From Nitrosococcus wardiae (lineage in GTDB: Bacteria > Pseudomonadota > Gammaproteobacteria > Nitrosococcales > Nitrosococcaceae): a DNA stretch of 64,000 nt. Shown in pieces: positions 46,471 to 55,008 of this stretch. Numbering within the stretch: the first letter of the stretch is position 1; every line of letters begins with the position of its first letter. The position numbers were made by a program, and so were the translations under genes. Location of the stretch: positions 763,659 to 827,658 of the forward strand of contig NZ_CP038033.1 in NCBI RefSeq assembly GCF_004421105.1, written 5' to 3'. A model generated the notes under the pieces. It made no database searches, had not been told where the DNA came from, and saw nothing but the letters and a program-made list of their open reading frames with translations.

Positions 46471-47427
46471 CTCGTTCAGCAGTTCCCGGCGTTTAACCTG
46501 GTACTCATCACGGCTAATGAGCCCATTATCATAGAGCTTCTTCAAGGATTGAAGACGGGCCTCAATCGTCGCATAACTCCCTCCCCGTTGGAGCTCTAGC
46601 AAGTCCTCCTTGAGCTCGAATAAGACTTCCTTGACATTGGCAAGATCTTCCTTGAGATTTTGAGTCTCCTGTTTGCTACGTGCAATATCCTCCAAAAGAG
46701 TCGGGTCAAGCTGCTCATCTGGAGTTTTTTGGCTGGTTTTGGCAACAAGGGTAGGAATATCCAGCACTAGCCAGTCTTCTCTTTCCTCGCCACTCTCTGG
46801 ATCCAAGTAAAACGCTTGGCCCTCCTCCAAAGCAATAGGATACGAAAGCTTCGTTTCGTAAAGGCGGGAACCCACCACAAAAGGATGCAAGCGCCGATCA
46901 ATCTGCGCCCCAGTCTCACGATCCTGGTCGCGGACCTCATGATGAAGCATGCCAAAAATAATATGAAGCTTATCGTCTTTAAAAAATACCCGCCCCGTAT
47001 TGGCCTTACGGACCTTGGTAAAGGTTCCCTGGTGAATGCCAATGCTTACAAAGGTAACATCTTGATCGGGCCGAGCTAAAGCCAAACCTTGGGCCAAAGC
47101 TGCACTGAGTACTTGGATTTCGCCTGGGGAGAAGACAGGATTTAATTTTTTTCTAATAAAGCGCCGCTCTGGAACAAAGAGTGATTCCAAAGCAGCACGC
47201 ATCTCTTCTGTAGTCACTGCCGCTGGATGCTGATTATTCACTACCCTATCGCTGGAGTTGAGGCGCACATATTGCTCACCTGCTTCCCAGAGAACACGAC
47301 CCCCTTCGCTGTCTTCTGCCTCCTCTTTGATTGCCGAGCCGCCACCACAAGCCACTAGGCTCAGGACAAAAATGAGAAAAAAAGGGAGCCTTAGCCACGA
47401 AGCTCGGTGGCGACTACTGCTTCTCAT
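46465..47427 (-). CDS. Lipoprotein with C-terminal SHOCT domain
   Basis: The ATG at 47427 (MRSSSRHRASWLRLPFFLIF) is chosen because the signal peptide then ends in a lipobox LSLVAC, and the gene falls after gpsA with a 16-bp gap; longer frames overlap gpsA. The 320-residue product has an unrecognised middle domain of about 200 residues, a coiled coil (about 245-290) and a C-terminal SHOCT motif LKKLYDNGLISRDEYQVKRR. SHOCT often marks oligomerising envelope proteins. Function is unknown. Confidence 0.8.
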   Translation of the reverse strand: MRSSSRHRASWLRLPFFLIFVLSLVACGGGSAIKEEAEDSEGGRVLWEAGEQYVRLNSSDRVVNNQHPAAVTTEEMRAALESLFVPERRFIRKKLNPVFSPGEIQVLSAALAQGLALARPDQDVTFVSIGIHQGTFTKVRKANTGRVFFKDDKLHIIFGMLHHEVRDQDRETGAQIDRRLHPFVVGSRLYETKLSYPIALEEGQAFYLDPESGEEREDWLVLDIPTLVAKTSQKTPDEQLDPTLLEDIARSKQETQNLKEDLANVKEVLFELKEDLLELQRGGSYATIEARLQSLKKLYDNGLISRDEYQVKRRELLNEL

Positions 47428-47443
47428 TAAGCAAACACCTCTT

Positions 47444-48484
47444 TTATACATATTCGGGTTTTTGTTCCCGGCTACAAAGGGCTTCAACCGCTTGTCGAGG
47501 TGCCCGTCCAGCGTACAATACCTGGTAAATTTGCTCTGCAATGGGCATCTCGACATTAAGCTGTTTGGCCTTTGCGACCACTACTTTGGCAGCTGCTGCC
47601 CCCTCCACGGCCTGGCCAATGAGCGCTAGAGCTTCGTCCAACCGCTTTCCTTGAGCTAAAGCCAGACCAAGGCGCCGGTTACGGGATTGGTTATCGGTGC
47701 AGGTCAATACCAAATCACCCAACCCTGATAATCCCATCAGCGTCTCTCTTTGGGCTCCATAAGCAAGGGCAAAACGCATCAGTTCTGCAAGCCCGCGGGT
47801 AATCAAGGCCGCCCGGGTATTGGCACCAAACCCCAAACCATCGCCAATCCCCGCCGCAATGGCAAGGACATTTTTTACCGCTCCTCCCAATTGTACGCCG
47901 ATGAGGTCATCGCTGGTATAAACCCGAAAAGTTTCTCCATGAAGACAGCTAGCAAGTCGGGTAGCTACCGCCGATTCGGTAGCAGCTACCGTTACTGCTG
48001 TTGGTAACCCGGCAGCGACTTCATGAGCAAAGGTAGGTCCCGACACCACAGCCATTGGCCATCCAGGACCCAAAACTTCCGCCGCGACCTCATGCAACAG
48101 TCGGCCCGTACCGGGTTCTAAACCCTTAGTTGCCCAGGATAGGGGGACACCATCGGGTAAATGCCCAGCTAAACGCTCTAATACTGACCGGAAACCATGG
48201 CTTGGAACGACCACAAGGACTTGTTCCGTCTGTGGCAATGCTGCTTCCAAATCTGCAACCGGCTCTAGAGACGGAGGGAAAGATACTTGCGGCAAGTAAT
48301 GATCATTTTGGCGGGTACGGACCATGGCCGCTACTTGAGCCGAGTCTCGCGCCCATAGCAGCGTAGGCACCCGGTTGCGAGCAAGTAAAATAGCTAAGGC
48401 GGTGCCCCAGGAACCTGCACCGACCACCAGGGTTTTTGAGCACTTGCTGTCGTTTTGAGGTAGCACTGGTAAAGAATTAACCAA
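47444..48484 (-). CDS. gpsA: Glycerol-3-phosphate dehydrogenase [NAD(P)+]
   Basis: A 346-residue enzyme with Rossmann motif VVGAGSWGTALAILLARN, SWATKGLEPGTGRLLHEVAA, VSGPTFAHEVAAGLPTAVTV and catalytic Lys in GGAVKNVLAIAAGI, plus GLSGLGDLVLTCTDNQSRNR. It makes glycerol-3-phosphate for phospholipids. It starts 4 bp after secB, in the conserved grxC-secB-gpsA order. Confidence 0.97.
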   Translation of the reverse strand: MVNSLPVLPQNDSKCSKTLVVGAGSWGTALAILLARNRVPTLLWARDSAQVAAMVRTRQNDHYLPQVSFPPSLEPVADLEAALPQTEQVLVVVPSHGFRSVLERLAGHLPDGVPLSWATKGLEPGTGRLLHEVAAEVLGPGWPMAVVSGPTFAHEVAAGLPTAVTVAATESAVATRLASCLHGETFRVYTSDDLIGVQLGGAVKNVLAIAAGIGDGLGFGANTRAALITRGLAELMRFALAYGAQRETLMGLSGLGDLVLTCTDNQSRNRRLGLALAQGKRLDEALALIGQAVEGAAAAKVVVAKAKQLNVEMPIAEQIYQVLYAGRAPRQAVEALCSREQKPEYV

Positions 48485-48488
48485 AAGG

Positions 48489-48995
48489 TCAATGCCGAAT
48501 TTCAGCCGCCTCGGCCGATTGGCGTTGTTGCTGCTGCTTTATTCGTTGGGCATAGAGTGCGTCAAAGTTGATGGGTGCCAATAGTAGCGGCGGAAAACCA
48601 CCCTTGGTCACTAGATCTGCTACTACCTCTCGAGCAAAGGGAAAGAGGATATTAGGGCAATAGCTACTTAGTAAAGGTCCCAGATTCTGATCACTATAAC
48701 CATTGAGCGTAAAAATACCTGCTTGCTGAACCTCAGCAAGAAAGGCTGTTTGATCACCGAGTTTCGCTGTCACGGTTAGCGACAATACCACCTCATATAT
48801 ATTTTCAGAGATGCGCTTATTTTCATTACTAAGCTGAAGATTAACTTCAGGCTTCCATTCTTGAGTGAAAACCTGGGGAGAATTTGGAGTTTCGAAAGAA
48901 ATATCTTTCACATAAATCTTCTGGATAACGAACTGGGCTTGTTGATTTTGTTCGTCAGTTTGTTGACTTGCGCTTTCTTCTGCCATTTGGTCCAT
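48489..48995 (-). CDS. secB: Protein-export chaperone SecB
   Basis: A 168-residue protein. The SecB core runs from [20 protein letters not shown] to [20 protein letters not shown] and [20 protein letters not shown]. An acidic N-terminal stretch and a Gln-rich C-terminal tail make it slightly longer than E. coli SecB (155). It holds preproteins unfolded for SecA. Confidence 0.97.
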   Translation of the reverse strand: MDQMAEESASQQTDEQNQQAQFVIQKIYVKDISFETPNSPQVFTQEWKPEVNLQLSNENKRISENIYEVVLSLTVTAKLGDQTAFLAEVQQAGIFTLNGYSDQNLGPLLSSYCPNILFPFAREVVADLVTKGGFPPLLLAPINFDALYAQRIKQQQQRQSAEAAEIRH

Positions 48996-49047
48996 CCTGT
49001 CAAAAGCTCATATGTTTAAAAAAAGCCCCCTCGGACCATTGCTCATC

Positions 49048-49305
49048 TCAAGCAAGGCCTAACAGCGTATTAAGTTCCCTTGCCTGTTCGAGTCGTACTA
49101 AATCATCAAAACCACCAATAGACTGATCATCGATAAATATCTGAGGCACAGTCCGGCGGCGGCTTCTAGCGATCATAATGGCACGCTGTTCAGGCTCAAG
49201 ATCAACGCGTATTTCTTTGTAATCAACCCCTTTATCATCTAATAAACGCCGAGCTCCAATACAATAAGGGCACCATGCGGTGGTATACATCACGACTTTT
49301 GGCAT
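49048..49305 (-). CDS. grxC: Glutaredoxin 3
   Basis: An 85-residue dithiol glutaredoxin with active site C12-PY-C15, the cis-proline in RRTVPQIFIDDQ and the GGFDDLVRLE motif. It reduces disulfides with glutathione. It begins 3 bp after the rhodanese gene and precedes secB by 52 bp. Confidence 0.97.
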   Translation of the reverse strand: MPKVVMYTTAWCPYCIGARRLLDDKGVDYKEIRVDLEPEQRAIMIARSRRRTVPQIFIDDQSIGGFDDLVRLEQARELNTLLGLA

Positions 49306-49308
49306 TGT

Positions 49309-50070
49309 TTAACTCCGCCTAGCTTTAGCCCTTTTGCTCCCCCTGGCCTTTTTTCCTTTGCCCCCCTTAGCCCTTTTACTGACTCTAGGCTGATTGCTCA
49401 CTTTGGTTTGGGCAGGTGTTTCAGCCTGGGCAGGTGTTTCGGCCTGGGCAGGTGTTTCGGCCTGGGCAGGTGCTTCAGCCTGGGCAGGTGTTTCGGCCTG
49501 GGCAGGTGTTTCGGCCTGGGCAGGTGCTTCAGCCTGGGCAGGTGTTTCGGCCTGGGCAGGTGCTTCGGCCTGGGCAGGTGCTTCAGCCTGGGCAGGTATT
49601 TCGGCCTGAACCTTTGCTTTGATCCTATGGGCCTTCGTATTACCACTAAATAAGGGCATGTTCGCTTCTTTCCATGTCTCGATCCCGCCCTGAAGTACAT
49701 AAATGGCCTTATGCCCTCGCTTGCTCAACTGCGTGGCAACATAGAATGCTCGCTGCCCTGTTCCCCATATCACCAAAAGGGGACGACCTTTGAATTTATC
49801 CAATCTATCTAAATGCTTAAGAAACTTAGAGAAAGGAAGGTGTAGGGAATCCAGGACATGCTCTTTATCGAATTCTTTTTCTTCCCGAATATCAATGACT
49901 TGGGCGTTTTCCTGATTGATCAAGCGCGTGGCCTCAACCGCAGACACGCTCTTAATCCCGCGTAGTCGACGCAGCACCGGATCAATAACCAAGGCAAGCA
50001 AAATAGCCACGAGCAGCAGTGACAACATCCAGTGGTTGGTGAGAAATTCAAAAAGGCGATTGGTATCCAT
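49309..50070 (-). CDS. Membrane-anchored rhodanese-like protein, no catalytic Cys, repetitive tail
   Basis: A 253-residue protein with an N-terminal membrane helix (about 15-32), a rhodanese-like domain (about 45-140, AQVIDIREEKEFDKEHVLDS) and a tail made of PAQAEA/PAQAET hexapeptides (about 155-220) followed by a very basic Lys/Arg end. The active-site loop, usually with VCxTGxRS, reads LVIWGTGQRA, so Trp102 stands where the catalytic Cys should be. It is the YibN-type gene upstream of grxC-secB-gpsA. Sulfurtransferase activity is therefore doubtful. Confidence 0.88.
   Translation of the reverse strand: MDTNRLFEFLTNHWMLSLLLVAILLALVIDPVLRRLRGIKSVSAVEATRLINQENAQVIDIREEKEFDKEHVLDSLHLPFSKFLKHLDRLDKFKGRPLLVIWGTGQRAFYVATQLSKRGHKAIYVLQGGIETWKEANMPLFSGNTKAHRIKAKVQAEIPAQAEAPAQAEAPAQAETPAQAEAPAQAETPAQAETPAQAEAPAQAETPAQAETPAQAETPAQTKVSNQPRVSKRAKGGKGKKARGSKRAKARRS
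49411..49608. repeat. 18-bp tandem repeat (VNTR), 11 units
   Basis: The plus-strand unit is GGCAGGTGTTTCGGCCTG with variants at two to three positions (GTGTTTC/GTGCTTC/GTATTTC and TCAG/TCGG). It spans exactly 198 bp. On the minus strand it encodes the PAQAEA/PAQAET tail of the rhodanese-like protein. Being a multiple of three, unit gain or loss keeps the frame open. Confidence 0.95.
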
Positions 50071-50868
50071 TTAGTTATCCTGTTTCTGTACTATCGGCTA
50101 CTCAGGTTTGGTGATCGGCAAATTCCCTAAAAAGATTTTGTAGTCGCATCGTATCAGGGTCACAGACGGTAAAAAACCTTCATTTTACTTCAATTTCGAG
50201 ATTCAAAGAGGGGGCATCGCTTTAACCTGAATGTGTTATAAAAGTTCCAAGCCCTAGTCCCGAATGGTTCCTTGAGAATTCAACATGCATCATTAACTTA
50301 ATCTTGCTTGCTACCATCTATGGTATTCTAAAGAATTAAACCCTAAGGAATTTACATTTTTTCGATTCTGGGTTCTGTGTGAATGTTATTTCTGGGCATC
50401 CTGCATTGTTTTAAAAAAACAGGAATAAAGAAACAGAAGCGCTGGCAAAAGGCTTATAACCTGTTTGAGACTTGTCGTTGGCTTCATCGAGCATACGGAC
50501 TAGACATGCTCAGCATTATTATTAATAAACAACAGGTGGGTAATACCCCCTATAATTGGGGGCTAACTCCTCACCTTGGATAAACCGAGATTCCTTTGGC
50601 AAAAAAGAGAGGGAGGTCTCCGGACCCTAAGCCAAGTATGCCCATATCCTTCAACGGCTCCAGGCCTAGTAAGTTAGCCTACCGTATCAATCTGGGACAT
50701 AAATCAATACTCTATCTCTGAGGTTTGGACAAAATCACTCATTTTTTAAAAGCGGCTTATTATACACGGATATTAGAAAACCATGTATCATCATGCCGCG
50801 CTTAAGCTAATTAAAATCTTTTGCCATCGCTAGAGCAAACTTGAGGACGTACTAAATAAACAACCGCT
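50071..50868. other. 800-bp gap between rhodanese gene and gpmI
   Basis: No gene is supported; the 66-codon frame at 50383-50583 has no family features. A short hairpin CCCCC-TATAATT-GGGGG lies near 50545-50561. Promoters for the two divergent genes should be at the ends. A stretch resembling mobile-element debris is possible but not shown. Confidence 0.35.
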
Positions 50869-52422
50869 ATGTCGATATCTCCTAGACCTTTGACCTTAGT
50901 CATCTTAGATGGATGGGGCTATAGTGAAGAGACAACTTCCAACGCTATTCAGGCTGCGCACACCCCTGTCTGGGATACCTTATGGAATCATTATCCCCAT
51001 ACAGTGATCCGAGCTTCTGGTGCCGAAGTTGGCTTACCCAACGAACAAATGGGTAACTCTGAAGTGGGCCACCTTAATTTAGGTGCGGGGCGTGTCGTAT
51101 ATCAGGAGTATACACGAGTCAATCGCGCTATCCGCACGGATTCCTTTTTTACCAATCACACGCTTACTGAGGCCGTTGATAAAGCTGTCCAATCAGATAA
51201 AGCCGTCCATATCCTCGGTTTGCTCTCTCCCAGTGGGGTCCACAGCCACGAAGAGCATATTCACGCTATGGTGGAGCTCGCCGTAAAGCGCCACTGTCAT
51301 CAAGTCTATTTGCACGCCTTTCTTGATGGTCGAGATACAGCACCCAAAAGTGCCCAGGCCTCTATTTTAGCCATGCAAGCTAAATTCACTGAGATTGGCC
51401 ATGGCCGTTTTGCCTCTCTTATTGGCCGCTACTATGGAATGGACCGTGACCATCGCTGGCCCCGTATTCAGGCCGCCTATAATCTTATTGCTGCCGGCCA
51501 GGCGGAATATGAAGCAGAAAACGCTGAACAGGCTTTAGCCATGGCCTACGAACGGGGTGAAACTGACGAGTTTGTCCAAGCTACCCGGATAGTACCTCCT
51601 GGCAAAGCACCCGTTCGAGTAGAGGATGGTGATGTGGTCATATTTATGAATTTCCGCTCCGACCGCGCACGGCAAATTACTCGCGCTTTCATCGAGCCTA
51701 ACTTCACTGGCTTTAAGCGCACTTACTGGCCAAATTTAGCCCAATTCGTCAGCCTCACGGAGTACAGTAAGGACTTTGATATTCCAGTGGCATTCCCAAG
51801 TGAAAAGCCTAAGAATACCTTGGGCCAAGTACTTGCTGAATCAGGCCTGCGCCAGTTACGGATTGCAGAAACCGAAAAATATGCCCATGTGACCTTCTTT
51901 TTTAATGGGGGAAGGGAACAGCCTTTTGAGGGGGAAGATCGAATTCTTATTCCCTCGCCTCAAGTCGCTACCTATGACCAAAAGCCCGAAATGAGCGCAG
52001 TGGAGATTACGGATAGTCTGGTAGAAGCGATTGAGAGCGGCAAATACGATGTCATTATCTGCAACTACGCCAACCCAGACATGGTCGGTCACACGGGGAA
52101 CTTCAATGCTGCAGTCAAATCAATTGAGGCCCTTGATCAATGCTTAGGGCGGGTATGGGCCGCACTCCAATCTGCCGGCGGCGAGTTAATTATTACCGCT
52201 GATCATGGCAACGCCGAAAAAATGTACGATGCCCAAAGCAACCAGCCTCACACCGCCCATACCCACAATGGGGTACCTCTTATTTTTGCGAGCAAACGAT
52301 CCGCTATTGTCAGCGCCAAGGGTAGTCTCGCAGATGTGTCTCCAACCATGCTTTACCTGATAGGTATTGAACCGCCGCCTGAGATGAGCGAACACCGCTT
52401 GATCGAGCTACGGTCAGCATGA
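50869..52422 (+). CDS. gpmI: 2,3-bisphosphoglycerate-independent phosphoglycerate mutase
   Basis: A 517-residue alkaline-phosphatase-fold enzyme. It has [20 protein letters not shown] with the first metal-binding Asp, the catalytic Ser in [30 protein letters not shown], and the metal-binding [12 protein letters not shown] and ADHGNAEKM. It interconverts 3- and 2-phosphoglycerate. Divergence from the yibN-grxC-secB cluster is as in E. coli. Confidence 0.97.
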   Translation: MSISPRPLTLVILDGWGYSEETTSNAIQAAHTPVWDTLWNHYPHTVIRASGAEVGLPNEQMGNSEVGHLNLGAGRVVYQEYTRVNRAIRTDSFFTNHTLTEAVDKAVQSDKAVHILGLLSPSGVHSHEEHIHAMVELAVKRHCHQVYLHAFLDGRDTAPKSAQASILAMQAKFTEIGHGRFASLIGRYYGMDRDHRWPRIQAAYNLIAAGQAEYEAENAEQALAMAYERGETDEFVQATRIVPPGKAPVRVEDGDVVIFMNFRSDRARQITRAFIEPNFTGFKRTYWPNLAQFVSLTEYSKDFDIPVAFPSEKPKNTLGQVLAESGLRQLRIAETEKYAHVTFFFNGGREQPFEGEDRILIPSPQVATYDQKPEMSAVEITDSLVEAIESGKYDVIICNYANPDMVGHTGNFNAAVKSIEALDQCLGRVWAALQSAGGELIITADHGNAEKMYDAQSNQPHTAHTHNGVPLIFASKRSAIVSAKGSLADVSPTMLYLIGIEPPPEMSEHRLIELRSA

Positions 52423-52917
52423 GATCCTGCCATGAGCTGTGGCGTTGAACGCTCTCACCCCAACAGGCCGTTTTACTGAATGGTTACGCAATTATAGGCT
52501 ATTATTGTATAGTGGATTACGGGGATATAAATCCACCCCGATAAATTGAGAGGTTTCCACGTCAGGAGAGTTCTCTATATGAATATAGCTAGCCGTTTTT
52601 CAAGGTACTCGGGGATGGGGTCGATAGTAGAGAAGATGCTAATCCAAGGATTATAGCGGCGGATACCCGCAGATAGGAGTTTATTTTGCGCTTCGCTAGC
52701 AAGAGAAGCCGACCTTTCTCTATTATCCAGACTATGAAACCATCTTAATTTTAATGGTCAAAAGAGTAGAACAACCTACCCTCTATAGGATAGAGGCTAA
52801 ACGACCTTGCTAGATAAAATCGGGATTATCAAAGCTATAAGGCACCATAAATTTAGCATCCGAAATATATCCTCGATCTGGCTGGATTAAGCGCTTTCTC
52901 GCAGGAACGATAGATAC
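52423..52917. other. Gap between gpmI and ctpA, no gene recognised
   Basis: No supported coding sequence or RNA. In many relatives an envC-type gene lies here; no trace of its LytM domain is visible, so it has been lost or lies elsewhere. Confidence 0.35.
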
Positions 52918-54243
52918 ATGCCATTCTCAAAACGCGATTTATTGATAATGACCGTGGGTCTTATCTTAGGTGTAAGCCTGGTTTTTGGACAAATGGTCCT
53001 GGCTGAACGCTCGGAGGACGAATCGAAACCTTTACCTCTAGAAGAGTTACGGATCTTTTCAGAGGTATTTGGGCAGATTAAGCGTAGTTATGTCGAATTA
53101 GTAGATGACAAAACGCTAATTGAGGATTCTATCCGCGGGATGCTCGCTGGCCTGGATCCCCACTCTGCCTACTTAGACCCTGAATCCTTCAAGGAACTTC
53201 GCATTGGAACTTCCGGCAAATTTGGAGGGCTTGGTATCGAAGTTGGCATGGAAGATGGCTTTGTCCGTGTAGTTGCCCCTATCGATGATACTCCGGCCCA
53301 AAAAGCAGGCATCAAGGCGGGGGATCTCATCATCCGCATCGATGACACTCCGGTAAAGGGCATGAGCCTCAGCGAGGCAGTGCAGCGAATGCGCGGTAAA
53401 CCAGGTACAGATATCGTCTTGACTATCATCCGAGAGGGTGAAGAACAACCTCTAAAATTCACCATCACTCGCGCCGTTATCAAAGTTAAAAGCGTTAAAA
53501 ATAGGACTTTGGAAGAAGGTTATGGGTATATCCGTATTAGCCAGTTCCAAACCCAAACACCACCCAATGTTCAGAAAGCTATTGAAAAACTCAAAGAGGA
53601 AAATGGTGGGAAGCTTAAAGGTTTGATCCTAGACCTACGTAACAATCCAGGGGGGGTCCTTAGTGCTGCAGTAGAAGTTTCTGATGCCTTTTTAGAAAAG
53701 GGCCTTATTGTCTATACAGAAGGTAGAGATTTGGAGTCAGAACAGAGATTTCGGGCCACTTCTGGTGATATCCTGAACAATTCACCTATGGTAGTTTTGG
53801 TAAATGGAGGCTCAGCCTCCGCCTCAGAGATCGTCTCTGGAGCCCTTCAGGATCATCGTCGGGCAGTAGTAGTCGGCTCACGCACTTTTGGCAAAGGGTC
53901 GGTCCAGACTATTTTACCACTCACAGAAAACACTGCGCTGAAACTTACCACTGCCCGCTATTACACTCCCTCTGGACGCTCCATCCAAGCTGAAGGAATT
54001 GTCCCGGACATTGAACTTGAAAGCGTAAAGGTTTCAGCTTCTACTCCTTCTGATTTTAATCCAGTCAGAGAATCGGATCTTTCCCGCCACCTCAGCAATG
54101 GGAATAAAATGGAAGAAACAAAAGACAATTCACAAAAAGAAGACAATAAAAATTCCCTCGCTACGGAAGACTATCCTTTGTATGAAGCATTAAACTTACT
54201 CAAGGGACTGAGCATCCTAGCAGCAGGTCAACAATACCAATAA
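52918..54243 (+). CDS. ctpA: C-terminal processing protease (S41 family)
   Basis: A 441-residue periplasmic protease. It has a signal anchor (about 8-28), a PDZ domain (about 100-180, GLGIEVGMEDGFVRVVAPID), then the S41 catalytic domain with Ser in NGGSASASEIVSGALQDH and Lys in SRTFGKGSVQTILPL. A charged C-terminal extension follows. It trims C-termini of envelope proteins. It follows gpmI, a common gammaproteobacterial order. Confidence 0.96.
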   Translation: MPFSKRDLLIMTVGLILGVSLVFGQMVLAERSEDESKPLPLEELRIFSEVFGQIKRSYVELVDDKTLIEDSIRGMLAGLDPHSAYLDPESFKELRIGTSGKFGGLGIEVGMEDGFVRVVAPIDDTPAQKAGIKAGDLIIRIDDTPVKGMSLSEAVQRMRGKPGTDIVLTIIREGEEQPLKFTITRAVIKVKSVKNRTLEEGYGYIRISQFQTQTPPNVQKAIEKLKEENGGKLKGLILDLRNNPGGVLSAAVEVSDAFLEKGLIVYTEGRDLESEQRFRATSGDILNNSPMVVLVNGGSASASEIVSGALQDHRRAVVVGSRTFGKGSVQTILPLTENTALKLTTARYYTPSGRSIQAEGIVPDIELESVKVSASTPSDFNPVRESDLSRHLSNGNKMEETKDNSQKEDNKNSLATEDYPLYEALNLLKGLSILAAGQQYQ

Positions 54244-54352
54244 ATACCGGGAACAGAGCAAGTCCCACATCTCAGGGTAGACCCGCAGTATGGAAATCAA
54301 AGGACAAGGAAGTCCTTAAGATCTTTTTAGCGGATGAAAAAGGAGGTCGCTA

Positions 54353-54913
54353 ATGATCAAGGTTCTTATCCCCTTGGCCCAAGGTTGTGAAGAACTTGAA
54401 GCTATCACCCTCATTGACCTACTACGGCGCGCAGGAATCCAGGTCGTTACAGCGGGCCTTGATGAGCAGGTAGTGACTGCGAGCCGGGGTACCCGCTTGA
54501 TTCCTGATACTTCCCTGGATAAAGTGGCTCAACAAGCATTTGATATGGTAGTGCTACCGGGTGGCCAGCCTGGGGCTGATAACCTCAATGCCGATCCTCG
54601 CATTCACGCCCTGTTAAAGCACACCGTAGAACAGGGAAAGGTCACCGCTGCTATCTGTGCCGCCCCTACCGTACTTGCGAATGCAGGACTGCTTGATGGC
54701 AAACGGGCAACAGGTTATCCCGGCTTCCTTGACAAGCTTAATTTACCCACCACCACTTTAGAAGACCAAGCCGTCGTTGTAGATGGTCCCGTTGTCACTT
54801 CAAAAGGGCCAGGAACGGCAATGGACTTTGCTCTTACTTTGATTGAACTTCTCGTTGGTAAAGAGACTCGCGACGAAGTTGAAAAGGCCTTACAACGTCC
54901 AGTGGGAAGCTAA
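54353..54913 (+). CDS. DJ-1/PfpI family protein (YajL-like)
   Basis: A 186-residue protein with LIPLAQGCEELEAITLIDLL (conserved Glu14/Glu15) and the nucleophile C102 in TAAICAAPTVLANAG, followed by KRATGYPG. This is the DJ-1/YajL/ThiJ branch, implicated in protection from glyoxals and oxidative damage. A RBS GGAGG lies 7 bp before the ATG. It stands alone between ctpA and priA. Confidence 0.93.
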   Translation: MIKVLIPLAQGCEELEAITLIDLLRRAGIQVVTAGLDEQVVTASRGTRLIPDTSLDKVAQQAFDMVVLPGGQPGADNLNADPRIHALLKHTVEQGKVTAAICAAPTVLANAGLLDGKRATGYPGFLDKLNLPTTTLEDQAVVVDGPVVTSKGPGTAMDFALTLIELLVGKETRDEVEKALQRPVGS

Positions 54914-55008
54914 CCCGATAAAACTTATCCAGTTCTTTAGAAGATCACCCTCTACTTTCCGGTTTCCTTTAATCTCCTATCGGGCAAGCTAACGCTGCCA
55001 ATGACCTG

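Noticed and set aside
49394-49700. Four overlapping repetitive frames on both strands
   Set aside because: They arise from the 18-bp tandem repeat; only the rhodanese frame has a domain, a start and an operon.
50383-50583. 66-codon frame upstream of gpmI
   Set aside because: No family features and no clear ribosome binding site; probably chance.
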